The notes: generated by a model not told the origin, from the sequence alone. DNA of 64,000 nt from CAZIKB01 sp964539665 (GCA_964539665.1 CAZIKB010000015.1:6723-70722), one strand, 5' to 3'; positions 47,252 to 57,029 are shown, counted from the first letter of the stretch. Program-made: numbers and translations.

Positions 47252-48793
47252 TTACGCATTAGACTTTATCTCAAGTCTGTCTATTTTTTTTTGTAAACCC
47301 AACCGGCTGATCCCCAGCTTACGAGCCACCTCACTTTTGTTCCACCGATATTTCTCCATTGCTTCCTGGATTAAATGGCGCTCTAATTTATCCAAAGCCT
47401 CACGTAATGAGTCTGCAGACAATGCAGTAGGAAGCTCGATGTTTGGAGCGGCTTGATTTATCTTGTGAGATAAATCTTCGGCTAGAATAATTGCATTTTC
47501 GCTTGCCAGAGTAATCGTGCGCTCAATTTCATTCTCTAATTCACGTATATTCCCAGGCCAATCATATTCCATCAAAAGTTTCAATGCCTTAGCTGAAAAA
47601 CCCTTACTCTTTTTTTCTATCCTTTCTTCATATTTTTTTACAAAATGATTTGCAAGCAAAGGTATATCCTCCCGTCGATTTCTCAGCGGCGGTATATGCA
47701 ACTCCAACACGCTCAATCGAAAATAAAGATCTTCGCGGAATTTTTCATTACGCATTTCCTGCTCAAGATTTTTATTTGTTGCTACAATGACTCTGACATC
47801 TACGGTTATCTCTTTTGTTCCACCCACACGGCGCAAATTTCGCTCCTGTAATACACGCAATATTTTCGCCTGGGAGCTTAACGGCATATCTCCTATTTCA
47901 TCTACAAAAAGAGTCCCGCCTTCTGCCTGTTCAAAAAATCCTAAATGCTTTTTTACGCCTGTGGCTACTCCGGCGTCAATACCAAACAGTTCTGACTCTA
48001 CCAGGTTTTCAGGAATTGCCATGCTGTTGAACGCCACAAATGGTCTGTCTTTTCGCGGACTGAGATAGTGAATTGATTTAGCAACCAATTCTTTACCGGT
48101 CCCTGTTTCCCCATAAATCATCACGTTTGTTGGACTTTTAGCTATACTTTTAATTTGCTCCAATATTTTTCTGATGCCTTCGCTCTGGCCAATAATTCGT
48201 CCACCTTCGAACTCTTTGTACACTTCTTCTCGCAGAGCTATATTTTCAAGCTGCAGCCTTTCTTGAGCATCTCTCAGCTCTTCATATAATCGTAAATTTT
48301 CTAATGCAGTCGTAACATGGCTGGCGACAGTCTCTAACAGCTCCTGATCCGCCCCAGAATAGTCCTCGTTGGATAATTTCGTACCCAGAAAAAATCCCCC
48401 TAATACTTTGTCCCTGCCCAAACATTCAATCCAAACGGACAAGCTTTTCGAAATTTCTCTTTTGTTTATCTCCCGAACAAAATCCAGCAAATATGCTTTT
48501 TTTAGTGAGGTCTGCTTTGCATTAAATTTAGAAATATGCAGTTTTTTTTCAAGTTCAGAACAAACCTCTTTATTAAATCCTCTTTCAGCAACCACTTTCC
48601 ACTCGTTTTGATTTGAAGAATCCAGGGCAATTCCATACTCAACGCCAAATGTACCCATTAAAATCGAAAGCACTTCTTTAAAAATCTGCGTTCTCTCCCG
48701 ACACTGATTTAATGCGCGAGCAACTTCGTACAACGTTTGCAGGTGAAACACCTGGCGTTCAAGTTCCATGGTAGTAGTCTGAACATTATTCAT
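47252..48793 (-). CDS. GAF-AAA+-Fis activator lacking the GAFTGA sigma54 loop
   Basis: A 513-residue NtrC-family protein. A GAF domain covers about 15-175. The AAA+ domain has GETGTGKE (Walker A) and GGTLFVDEIGD (Walker B). A Fis helix-turn-helix closes the protein (NKSEVARKLGISRLGLQKKI). In place of GAFTGA, which contacts sigma54, residues 275-280 read GVATGV. Without the phenylalanine and threonine context this loop may not remodel sigma54 holoenzyme. It opens the reverse signalling block 54 bp before the SpoIIE gene, and may control these genes or act with another polymerase. Confidence 0.9.
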   Translation of the reverse strand: MNNVQTTTMELERQVFHLQTLYEVARALNQCRERTQIFKEVLSILMGTFGVEYGIALDSSNQNEWKVVAERGFNKEVCSELEKKLHISKFNAKQTSLKKAYLLDFVREINKREISKSLSVWIECLGRDKVLGGFFLGTKLSNEDYSGADQELLETVASHVTTALENLRLYEELRDAQERLQLENIALREEVYKEFEGGRIIGQSEGIRKILEQIKSIAKSPTNVMIYGETGTGKELVAKSIHYLSPRKDRPFVAFNSMAIPENLVESELFGIDAGVATGVKKHLGFFEQAEGGTLFVDEIGDMPLSSQAKILRVLQERNLRRVGGTKEITVDVRVIVATNKNLEQEMRNEKFREDLYFRLSVLELHIPPLRNRREDIPLLANHFVKKYEERIEKKSKGFSAKALKLLMEYDWPGNIRELENEIERTITLASENAIILAEDLSHKINQAAPNIELPTALSADSLREALDKLERHLIQEAMEKYRWNKSEVARKLGISRLGLQKKIDRLEIKSNA

Positions 48794-48919
48794 ATTTTAC
48801 TCTATTTTTCAAACTAACCTGCTGACAAATAATAAGTAAATCAAAACGACCAATCTTAATAGTAGCTCTTTTCTTATAAGATATACATCGAGGCAGTGTT
48901 TGCATTCTCATATTCGCAA

Positions 48920-50077
48920 TTAACGAGGCCCGCGCTTGATGACATCATTGGCAATGATCATCCGCTGAACTTCATTAGTACCTTCAAATATACGGTGGAT
49001 GCGGGCATCGCGATACATGCGCTCAATCGGAAATTCTTGCATATACCCCATACCGCCGTGAATTTGAACCGCGTTATCCACTACTCTCCCCAGAACTTCA
49101 GAGCAGTACAATTTAGCGATTGCAGCTTGCCGGGCAAATTTCATTCCCTGATCGCACATCCAGGCCGTGCGGTAAACCATGCTTTCCATTGCATAGATTT
49201 CTGAAGCCATATCTGCTATCATCCATTGAATAGCCTGGTTCTGAGCAATAGGTTTGCCGAACTGGACACGGGTTTTGGCGTGTTCGGTTGATAGTTTCAG
49301 CAGCTCTTTGCAAGCGCCTAAACAACCCGCAGATAATCCCAGTCGACCTCGATCCAGGGTCTTCATGGCTGTTGTAAATCCAGAGCCGGCTCGTCCCAAC
49401 ACATTTTTCTTTGGAACACGCATGTCCTCAAACATAAGATGACTGGTATGGCTGCCCCGAATTCCCATTTTATCTTCGTTTTTCAGTACTTTAAAACCCG
49501 GGTATGAGGATTCAACGATTAACGCTGACACTCCGCCGCGTGCTCCCTTTTCTCTATCAGTTATAGCAAATACTGAGATGATATCGGCAATACTGCCGTT
49601 GGTGATATAAATTTTCTGACCATTGAGGATATAGTCATCACCATCTTCGACAGCGATGGTTTCTAACGCTGCGGCATCGGAACCGGCACCCGGCTCAGTC
49701 AATGCAAAAGCCCCGATCTTTTTACCTTGCGCCAGTGGAACCAGATACTTTTGTTTTTGTTCTTCTGTGCCATCCAAATATATTGCTGTAGCACCGATAC
49801 TCACATTCGCGCCAATCATTACCGCTGTGGAGCCACAACCGCGTGACATCTCTTCCATCATGATACAATAACCTGTTTCCCCGGCTCCACCTCCGCCGTA
49901 CTCTTCGGGAAAACAAATTCCCATCATACCAAGCTCCCCAATTTTATCTATAAGCTCACGTGGGATATCTGCGTTTGTGTCAATCTCGCCAGCAAGGGGA
50001 CGCACCTCATTATCAACAAACTCTCGCACCATATCTCTTAGCATATTTTGTTCTTCAGTAAATGTGAAATCCATCAT
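48920..50077 (-). CDS. Acyl-CoA dehydrogenase (short-chain, butyryl-CoA type)
   Basis: A 385-residue FAD enzyme. FAD and substrate motifs are complete: FALTEPGAGSDA, YILNGQKIYITNG, and YRDARIHRIFEGTNEVQR with the catalytic base E365 in FEGTNE. The length and the E365 position fit the short-chain (BCAD/SCAD) class. It should oxidise acyl-CoA to the enoyl form and pass electrons to ETF. It is not clearly in an operon with its neighbours. Confidence 0.93.
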   Translation of the reverse strand: MMDFTFTEEQNMLRDMVREFVDNEVRPLAGEIDTNADIPRELIDKIGELGMMGICFPEEYGGGGAGETGYCIMMEEMSRGCGSTAVMIGANVSIGATAIYLDGTEEQKQKYLVPLAQGKKIGAFALTEPGAGSDAAALETIAVEDGDDYILNGQKIYITNGSIADIISVFAITDREKGARGGVSALIVESSYPGFKVLKNEDKMGIRGSHTSHLMFEDMRVPKKNVLGRAGSGFTTAMKTLDRGRLGLSAGCLGACKELLKLSTEHAKTRVQFGKPIAQNQAIQWMIADMASEIYAMESMVYRTAWMCDQGMKFARQAAIAKLYCSEVLGRVVDNAVQIHGGMGYMQEFPIERMYRDARIHRIFEGTNEVQRMIIANDVIKRGPR

Positions 50078-50434
50078 TCGTCTCCTTTATTTAAATATTA
50101 TTCTAATTCATTATTTGTCCAGCATTTGCAATGCAAGTTCAGAGAACTTTATCTTTAAGACTTTAAATAGCTGACGTTTAAATTAATTCACTGCGCCTAT
50201 ATGGCCCGGCCGGATATATTGGCTATATCGCTAATCTGTTAAATTAAGACGATCCTGTTACAGCTTATAGTTTTCCTTAAATCAACAATAAAACAATTCT
50301 TAAAATATTGAATAAAATGAATGAGTGGTAATTTTAAATCGATTACGTTCGATTGAATATGGTTGATCTAAAATCAAAAGCCAACATAACACGCCGTCAC
50401 GTTCTATCGTAAAATATTACTCCTGATGAAATCG
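50078..50434. other. 357-bp gap without a recognisable gene
   Basis: AT-rich sequence between the acyl-CoA dehydrogenase and dodecin genes. A GGCCCGGCCGGATATATTGGC stretch near 50201 is the only GC-rich point. I see no frame, RNA gene or repeat in it. The promoter of the dehydrogenase is probably here. Confidence 0.4.
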
Positions 50435-50641
50435 TTAATCTAAAGTAAAACCGATTTTAACTGTAACTTGCCATTGTGCCACTTTACCGTCTTCAATTCT
50501 TCCACGGGTTTCAAGCACCTGAAACCAGCCCATGCGTCGAACCGTTTTCGAAGCTCTGGCCAGTGCATTTTGCACCGCATCCTCAATACCTGTTGTTGAT
50601 GTGCCTGTAAGTTCAAGCATTTTGTAGACGTCAGCGTTCAT
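50435..50641 (-). CDS. Dodecin family flavin-binding protein
   Basis: A 68-residue dodecin. The characteristic start VYKMLELTGTSTTGIEDAVQ and the helix leading to GWFQVLETRG are intact, and W39 matches the tryptophan that stacks on the flavin. Dodecins form hollow twelve-subunit shells that store or buffer FMN/riboflavin. GAAAGGAG lies ahead of the start codon. It stands alone. Confidence 0.92.
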   Translation of the reverse strand: MNADVYKMLELTGTSTTGIEDAVQNALARASKTVRRMGWFQVLETRGRIEDGKVAQWQVTVKIGFTLD

Positions 50642-50843
50642 GGTTTCTCCTTTCTTCCAACATTATTGGACTTCTGTAATGTAAACAATGTTAACAAAAA
50701 TTGGTTTAATTATAGCGACCTTTTTGATAAATGTCAAGCGATTTTTATCTTAGGTAATAATATGTCAGTTTTGGTTGGGTGGAGTTTATACTACGACTGG
50801 CTCAGTATGAAGATGGAACGTTTCCTAATTATAATCGCATTAT

Positions 50844-51488
50844 TCACTCAAATATGGCTGCAAGTTTGCCCGCCTTTTCCAAACAAAAATCGGGGTTGGC
50901 TTTGTTTAGTAACTCTTCATTACGATAGCCGTAGGTTACTGCACAAGTGAAAATATTTGCTTGCTGTCCGGCTATAATATCCGAAGGACTATCACCAATC
51001 ATGACCGCTTTTTCCGGTTGTATTTCTAATTGATTCAAAACATATAATACAGGCTCCGGGCTGGGTTTCATCACTGGCAAGGAATCCCCGCCGAGAATTA
51101 AATCAAAATAATGCCCGACACCAAGTCCTGTTAAAATCATGCGACAGAACTCTTCTGGTTTGTTGGAAATGACAGCCATCTTTTTACTTTTAAAATGCTC
51201 AAGGACCTCTCGAACGCCGGGATAAAGAATTGAAAAGTCTATTAAATGTTCCCGGTAATGGCTTCGAAAATGTGCAATTGCTTCCTCTATTTTATTCCAA
51301 TGCGCTTCAGGTAGTGAACGGTGCAGAAGTTTTCGCAATCCATCCCCAACATGATTCATCACTTCCGCTAACTCCAGAGCCTGGAATCCTAACGCTGATC
51401 TGGCATAATTTATAGAGTTGGTCAAATCCTGACGGGAATCCACCAACGTGCCATCTAAGTCAAAAATGAGTAAGTTTACTTTGTGCAC
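50844..51488 (-). CDS. HAD-family phosphatase (phosphoglycolate phosphatase type)
   Basis: A 214-residue HAD hydrolase. Motif I is FDLDGTLVDS (D10 nucleophile, D12 acid), motif II is VISNKPE, motif III is the K of MKPSPEP, and motif IV is IGDSPSDI. The helical cap after motif I is of the Gph/PGP subclass. It likely removes phosphate from 2-phosphoglycolate or a similar small sugar phosphate. Confidence 0.9.
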   Translation of the reverse strand: MHKVNLLIFDLDGTLVDSRQDLTNSINYARSALGFQALELAEVMNHVGDGLRKLLHRSLPEAHWNKIEEAIAHFRSHYREHLIDFSILYPGVREVLEHFKSKKMAVISNKPEEFCRMILTGLGVGHYFDLILGGDSLPVMKPSPEPVLYVLNQLEIQPEKAVMIGDSPSDIIAGQQANIFTCAVTYGYRNEELLNKANPDFCLEKAGKLAAIFE

Positions 51489-51701
51489 CGCGCCTTACCA
51501 ATTTAAGTGTGATTTAATGTAAAATATCTAATTTATAATCATTTAACCACAAGGATTATTTTAAATGAAATATGCAAAATACTCCAAATCCGTAAAGAAT
51601 TTTGAATTCTGCATTTTGCACTTTTCAAATTGAATATGCTTATATCTATTTCTTTATTACCTTATATCCGTATTCCCCAATTTCCTTACTCACTTAGTTA
51701 C

Positions 51702-53069
51702 CTAATCAATATTTGGGAAATCTTTGATCAGGTCGAGCGCCGCATTAATTTCATCCTGTGGCAGTGAATATTCTTCTAACTTTCCAGCAAAATAAGCATC
51801 ATAGGCTGACATATCAAAATGGCCATGGCCACTCAGGTTAAAAAGAATAACTTTTTCCTGTGCGGCTTCTTTAGCTTTTACGGCCTCATCAATAACAGCT
51901 TTTACAGCATGTGCGGTTTCAGGGGCGATAATGATACCTTCACTTCGAGCGAACCGTACAGCTGCCTCAAACACTGCAATTTGATCATAAGCTTTTGCTT
52001 CTATGAGTCCATCTTTGGCCAACTGGCTGACAATTGGTGCATCGCCATGGTAGCGTAAACCACCTGCATGAATTCCCGCTGGCATAAACTTGTGTCCTAA
52101 TGTGAACATAGGTAATAATGGAGTCATTTGTTGGGTGTCACCAAAATCGTAATTGAAGTGACCACGAGTCAGGGTGGGACAGGCTGTCGGCTCTACAGCT
52201 AAAACTTTTATTTCTTTGCCATTAATTTTATCCAAAAGAAAAGGAAAACTGAGTCCCGCGAAATTGCTGCCGCCACCGCAGCATCCGATCACCACATCTG
52301 GAAAATCTCCGGCTATCTCCAACTGTTTCTTTGACTCCAAACCAATAACTGTTTGGTGAAGCATGACATGATTTAGAACACTTCCAAGAGAGTATTTTGT
52401 ATCATCATGTTTAGCAGCATCTTCCACAGCCTCGCTTATAGCGATGCCAAGACTGCCTCTGGTATCTGGTTCCTCTTGTAGAGCTTTTTTCCCGGCCTCT
52501 GTGTCCTGGCTTGGGCTGGAAACTACCTGCGCGCCCCAGGTCTGGATCATTGAACGACGGTAAGGCTTCTGTTGGTAACTCACCTTTACCATATAGACCT
52601 TGCAATCTAAATCAAAAAGGTTGCAGGCAAAACTCAAAGCGCTGCCCCACTGACCAGCGCCAGTTTCGGTCGTGAGTCGCCGTACACCTTCTTTTTTGTT
52701 GTAATAAGCCTGGGCAACAGCGGTGTTGGGTTTATGGCTGCCAGCAGGACTGACGCCTTCATATTTGTAATATATTTTTGCAGGCGTCTTTAGGGCCTTT
52801 TCCAAACGATGCGCTCGGTAAAGAGGGGAAGGCCGCCAAAGTCGATAAATATCCAGTATTTCTTCCGGTATATCGATCCAGCGATCCTGGCTAACTTCTT
52901 GCATAATCAGTGCCATTGGGAATAATGGCGCCAGGTCATCAGGACCTATTGGTTGGCCAGTACCCGGATGCAGGGGCGGATTCATGGGGTTGGGCATATC
53001 AGGAGCGATATTATACCATTGACGAGGTAAATCCTTTTCATCCAAAAATATTTTAGTCGGGTTAGTCAT
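51702..53069 (-). CDS. TrpB2-type tryptophan synthase beta chain
   Basis: A 455-residue PLP enzyme with AAGGAGG before its ATG. The PLP lysine is K113 in GSHKPNTA, the phosphate loop is GCCGGGSNFAG, and TETGAGQWG is the catalytic loop. The extended N-terminus (WYNIAPDMPNPMNPPLHPG) is the mark of the TrpB2 branch, which works without TrpA, and no trpA is present. TrpB2 is used to make tryptophan from serine and indole or as a serine deaminase or similar side activity. Here it follows a hydantoinase and a carbamoyltransferase rather than trp genes. Confidence 0.92.
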   Translation of the reverse strand: MTNPTKIFLDEKDLPRQWYNIAPDMPNPMNPPLHPGTGQPIGPDDLAPLFPMALIMQEVSQDRWIDIPEEILDIYRLWRPSPLYRAHRLEKALKTPAKIYYKYEGVSPAGSHKPNTAVAQAYYNKKEGVRRLTTETGAGQWGSALSFACNLFDLDCKVYMVKVSYQQKPYRRSMIQTWGAQVVSSPSQDTEAGKKALQEEPDTRGSLGIAISEAVEDAAKHDDTKYSLGSVLNHVMLHQTVIGLESKKQLEIAGDFPDVVIGCCGGGSNFAGLSFPFLLDKINGKEIKVLAVEPTACPTLTRGHFNYDFGDTQQMTPLLPMFTLGHKFMPAGIHAGGLRYHGDAPIVSQLAKDGLIEAKAYDQIAVFEAAVRFARSEGIIIAPETAHAVKAVIDEAVKAKEAAQEKVILFNLSGHGHFDMSAYDAYFAGKLEEYSLPQDEINAALDLIKDFPNID

Positions 53070-53138
53070 GTCTTCCTCCTTTTCCTTCTCCGATTAGTGA
53101 ATAATAAATTTACAATAAAAGCTATTTTTTAAAAATAA

Positions 53139-54533
53139 TCAAGATATTTCCAAACTGCATGGAGAAATTTGCAGATCCCCAAAAGTATCATTCCCAACAA
53201 ATTCATCACCTTGCACAAGAATTCTCCCCCGCAGGATAGTATATTCTAAATTACCAGCTATTTTCATTCCCTCATAAGGCGACCAATCTGCTTTTCCATG
53301 CAGCCGCCGGGCATCTATCACTTGTTCAACATTGGGATTCCAAATTACCAGGTCAGCATCGGCGCCGATCTGGATTGTGCCTTTTCGAGGATATAATCCA
53401 AATATCTGTGCAGGATTTTTAGCTAACACTGAAACCAACTTCTCCAGCGTGATCCGTCCAGACCTGACTCCGTAGGTATAGAGAAGAGGAAAAAGGGATT
53501 CTACCCCGGGTAATCCATTAAGGGTTTTGTAAAAACATCTTTGGCCGCTTTCTTTTTGCTGGATAGTAAACGGACAGTGATCCGTAGCCACTACATCGAT
53601 ATGCCCTTCCGCTACGGCTTGCCATAAAGACTCAGCATCTTTTTGTGAGCGCAACGGCGGAGTTGTAATAAAAAGGTGACTGTTTTCTTGAGAATAACAT
53701 TCATCAGTTAAAAGCAGGTATTGCGGACATGTTTCAAGGTAAAGATTCACGCCTTTGCCTCGCGCTTCCAGCGCTGCCTCCAGACCGTCCCAACTGCTTA
53801 AATGGACTATGTAGAGAAATGCATTCAGTTCGCCAGCAATTTCTGCCGCCTGTCTGATAGCTTTAGCCTCTGCATCAGGAGTACGGCTAAGACTATGAAA
53901 AACAGGCGTTTTTTGACCCGCGGCCTTAAACTCGTTTGTTAAAGATTCAACCAGGTAATCATCTTCTGCATGCAGCATGAGCAGGCCATTATTTTCATTT
54001 ACTTTCTTTAAAATCTTATAAAATTGCTTTCGGGTCACCATCATTCCAGCTTGCTTGTAAGTAGAAAACACTTTAAAACTGGCATAGCCCTGCTTAATCA
54101 ACTCTGGAATTTCCAGCAAGCGCTTCTCTGGCTCATTGGTGATATTCACATGCAGGCCATAATCAACATGACATTTCATTTCTGCTTTTTGAATTCGAGA
54201 TTCGATTGATTCCCTGAGAGTCTGTCCTTTTGCCTGAACCGTAAAATCAATTATAGTGGTTACGCCGCCAAACGCTGCCGCTCTTGAGCCAGATTCAAAA
54301 TCATCTACAGATTGGGTGTCCTTGATGGGAATACCCATGTGGGTATGCGCATCGATGAAGCCGGGAAAGACCAATTTATTTGTGGCATCGATTGTTTGTG
54401 AGGCATTTACAGGCAATGAAGTATCAAGGGCGACAATTTTGCCTTTTTTCACGCCGATGTCTGATTTTTTTGTACTCTCGTGGGTAACTACCTGGCCGTT
54501 GCGAATAAGAAGGTCAAATTGATTTTCAGACAT
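53139..54533 (-). CDS. Dihydropyrimidinase/D-hydantoinase
   Basis: A 464-residue cyclic amidohydrolase. I took the ATG at 54533 (MSENQFDLLIRNGQ), which fits family length; a TTG at 54563 is in frame and abuts the upstream stop. The metal ligands are H63 and H65 in DAHTHMG, and K154 in SFKVFSTY is the lysine that becomes carboxylated. TDHCPF carries a further aspartate. It should open dihydropyrimidine, hydantoin or related rings. It follows a YgeW-like carbamoyltransferase, as in the purine/hydantoin gene cluster of E. coli. Confidence 0.9.
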   Translation of the reverse strand: MSENQFDLLIRNGQVVTHESTKKSDIGVKKGKIVALDTSLPVNASQTIDATNKLVFPGFIDAHTHMGIPIKDTQSVDDFESGSRAAAFGGVTTIIDFTVQAKGQTLRESIESRIQKAEMKCHVDYGLHVNITNEPEKRLLEIPELIKQGYASFKVFSTYKQAGMMVTRKQFYKILKKVNENNGLLMLHAEDDYLVESLTNEFKAAGQKTPVFHSLSRTPDAEAKAIRQAAEIAGELNAFLYIVHLSSWDGLEAALEARGKGVNLYLETCPQYLLLTDECYSQENSHLFITTPPLRSQKDAESLWQAVAEGHIDVVATDHCPFTIQQKESGQRCFYKTLNGLPGVESLFPLLYTYGVRSGRITLEKLVSVLAKNPAQIFGLYPRKGTIQIGADADLVIWNPNVEQVIDARRLHGKADWSPYEGMKIAGNLEYTILRGRILVQGDEFVGNDTFGDLQISPCSLEIS

Positions 54534-54563
54534 TTCTAGATGATTATTTAAAAAGGTTGTCAA

Positions 54564-55544
54564 TTACATAGTCAAAGCCATAATCGCTTTCGCAGTGTGC
54601 AATCGGTTTTCAGCTTCCTGGTAAATAACCGAATGTGATCCATCGATGACTGTATCTGTCACTTCGTAACCGCGGTCTGCGGGAAGACAATGCATATAAA
54701 TGGAATCTTTCTTGGTACGCTGCATCAGTTTCTCATCACAAATCCAGTTTTTGTACTTTTTCGAAATCTCTAATGCTTTTTCTGGTTTATGAAACAGGGA
54801 CTCGATGCCCCAGCTTTTTGGGTAGACGATATCGGCGTCTTCAAATGCTTCCTCCATCGTATCTACAATCTCAAATTTCACACCGGCATTTTCCGCATTT
54901 TGCTTCGCCGTTATCAAAGTGTCATTCATAAGCGTGTATTCAGGTGGATGCGCTAAAACGACATCCAGACCAAAACGAGGCATGAGCATAATCAAACCCT
55001 GGGGCACAGACATGGGTTTAGCATAGGAAGGGGCATACGCCCAGGAAACTGCAATTTTTCTGCCGCGCAAGTTACTTCCGAATTTTTCCCGAATCGTCAT
55101 GAGATCAGCCAGAGTCTGGCAAGGGTGATCTACATCACATTGCATGTTGATGACGGGTTTGTCGGCCCATTTGGCTATTTCGCGCATGTAGCTGTTGCCC
55201 TCACCTGGTACTAAATCATGACGCACAGCAATGCCGTGGCCATAAGAAGAAAGAATTATGCCGGTATCTTTTGGGCTTTCCCCGTGTGCAATCTGTGATG
55301 TCGAAGAATCGATAAAATGCGCATGTCCGCCAAGCTGGGTAATGCCGGCTTCAAATGAATTGCGGGTACGGGTGGATTTATCAAAGAATAACAGGAAGAC
55401 TGTTTTATCTGGAAGATAACGGTGCTGCCGGCCATTTTTAAAATCATCCTTCAACTCGGCAGCGGTTTGCAAAGCAAGTTCAATTTCTTCAAAGCGCCAG
55501 TCCTGGGTTGAAATGTAATCTCTTCCTTTTAAGGTTTCGTTCAT
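54564..55544 (-). CDS. ygeW: YgeW-like knotted carbamoyltransferase
   Basis: A 326-residue aspartate/ornithine transcarbamylase superfamily member. The carbamoyl-phosphate loop is S57-T-R-T60 in FFDKSTRTRNSF, HCLPAD is near residue 290, and QCDVDHPCQTLADL is the substrate segment. The strings TWAY/SWAYAPSYAKP and VPQGLIMLM closely match E. coli YgeW, the knotted transcarbamylase of unknown substrate. Ornithine or aspartate specificity is not supported. The stop directly abuts the hydantoinase frame, suggesting a shared message that uses carbamoylated intermediates. Confidence 0.85.
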   Translation of the reverse strand: MNETLKGRDYISTQDWRFEEIELALQTAAELKDDFKNGRQHRYLPDKTVFLLFFDKSTRTRNSFEAGITQLGGHAHFIDSSTSQIAHGESPKDTGIILSSYGHGIAVRHDLVPGEGNSYMREIAKWADKPVINMQCDVDHPCQTLADLMTIREKFGSNLRGRKIAVSWAYAPSYAKPMSVPQGLIMLMPRFGLDVVLAHPPEYTLMNDTLITAKQNAENAGVKFEIVDTMEEAFEDADIVYPKSWGIESLFHKPEKALEISKKYKNWICDEKLMQRTKKDSIYMHCLPADRGYEVTDTVIDGSHSVIYQEAENRLHTAKAIMALTM

Positions 55545-55667
55545 ACAAGGTCTCCTGACTCACTAATTAATTTATTAATTTATTAAACAATTAGGGATAG
55601 TTAAGCAATTTCAGAGAAGGAGATAAGAATATTGGGAAATAAGGATATAAGGTGTGTGTTAGAGCTT

Positions 55668-55800
55668 AGTGTTTGACCGATAACTAATCCCAAAAGTCAT
55701 TTCGAACGAAGTAAGAAATCGTGTTCTATTAAAAATATAGGAGTTACAGATTTCTCCTTTCAGTCGAAATGACAAAAAGAGCTGTTTTCGGTCAAACACT
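55668..55800. repeat. MITE-like element with 13-bp perfect terminal inverted repeats (copy 1)
   Basis: AGTGTTTGACCGA (55668-55680) is the exact complement of TCGGTCAAACACT (55788-55800). Inside lie GTCATTTCGA and its complement TCGAAATGAC (55696-55705 and 55764-55773). Its reverse complement is alike for about 100 bases to the element at 59962-60066. It is 133 bp long with no coding capacity. Confidence 0.7.
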
Positions 55801-55829
55801 AATTAATCTTTCCGCTTATCCTTACACCA

Positions 55830-56873
55830 CTACTCACCTCGTTCACCAATTAATATCGTATCACTTAATTGCCTGCAAGATCTTTGGACTTCCTTTAAAA
55901 GCCGGGCAAGCCGTTTTTCAGTTTTCTTATCCAGCCTGATTTTCTGCATTTTTTCGCACTCTGCCTCTGCTTTTTCATAGTTGTTTTGTTCCATATAAAT
56001 TAAGTGTAGATTTTTTCGGCAGACAAATTCATTATAAGGCGAATGTACCTTTTGGTTTTTTAAAGAAGAAAGAATATTATTATAGGAATCAATGGCATTT
56101 TGCCAGCGCCCGAGTTTTGTGGCTAATTTTGCAGCGCACCATAGGAAAACACGGCTGTCCGGAAATTCATTCAGTGCTGATTGCACCATCTGCCATCCGG
56201 CCTGATAGTCTTCTTCTTTGATCGCGATCCAGCAAAAGTTGTTCATGGCGCTAAGCCTGGCATAATTACCTTTATTAATGGCCAATCTAACCAATGCAAT
56301 ACCTTCAGAACGTTCATCCTTGACAAATGGCAGCCAGGTAAAATGACGGCTTAATTTACTGCGATAATATTTATAGGTTCCCAGACCTAAATAGGCATCA
56401 TAAAGCGTGCTATCTGCTCTTAAAGCATTTTCAAGCACTCTCACACTCCGCATGCCATTCTGAAACGATTTTACGTAATCATTTTGTTTTGCCTGATAAA
56501 AGGATAAATAACCATAAGCGGATCCGAGGAAAAAATATGCCCGGGCATCCCGATGATTTTTTTTGAGATGTAACTGAGACAATTCAATAGTTTTTGCAAT
56601 TAATGAAAAAAAGTCATCCTCATGATCGTATATTTCCGCGTCCATCATTTGAAATTGTAAAACCGCCGCACAAAAAAAATAGCCTGCAGGATTTTCAGGC
56701 ATTTCATTTTTCATGGTCGAAAATATTGAGAAAGCTTCACCGAATGATTGTTCAATGCTAAGTCGAATGCCTGTTTGTATCAAAGAATCCGTTTTTGCTG
56801 ATATCAGCTCCCGAGCTGAAACCGGATTTATTAAAATCAAAAATAACGAAATGAGCGTGAATAATTTTTTCAT
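55830..56873 (-). CDS. Exported TPR-repeat protein
   Basis: A 347-residue protein starting at the ATG at 56873 with a signal peptide (LFTLISLFLILINPVSA). The rest is made of helical tetratricopeptide-like repeats (AYFFLGSAYGYLSFYQ, AYLGLGTYKYYRSKL, RVFLWCAAKLATKLGRW). It has no enzyme motif. It probably acts as a periplasmic scaffold. An in-frame TTG at 56915 is an unlikely start. Confidence 0.75.
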   Translation of the reverse strand: MKKLFTLISLFLILINPVSARELISAKTDSLIQTGIRLSIEQSFGEAFSIFSTMKNEMPENPAGYFFCAAVLQFQMMDAEIYDHEDDFFSLIAKTIELSQLHLKKNHRDARAYFFLGSAYGYLSFYQAKQNDYVKSFQNGMRSVRVLENALRADSTLYDAYLGLGTYKYYRSKLSRHFTWLPFVKDERSEGIALVRLAINKGNYARLSAMNNFCWIAIKEEDYQAGWQMVQSALNEFPDSRVFLWCAAKLATKLGRWQNAIDSYNNILSSLKNQKVHSPYNEFVCRKNLHLIYMEQNNYEKAEAECEKMQKIRLDKKTEKRLARLLKEVQRSCRQLSDTILIGERGE

Positions 56874-57029
56874 ACAACTGCGTCCCTGCAATGGATTTTC
56901 ATCCCTGTTCGACAATTAAAACTTAACATGCATTTTATTTGTAATGAGATGGGTTTAAACTATCTTTATCTATACAAAATTAATCAATTTAGAGAATTTA
57001 CCATATAAATTTTCATGTGCAAGTTTTAA

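Noticed and set aside
50666..50950. Plus-strand open frame of 94 codons
   Set aside because: It partly overlaps the end of the HAD phosphatase on the other strand and has no recognisable domain.
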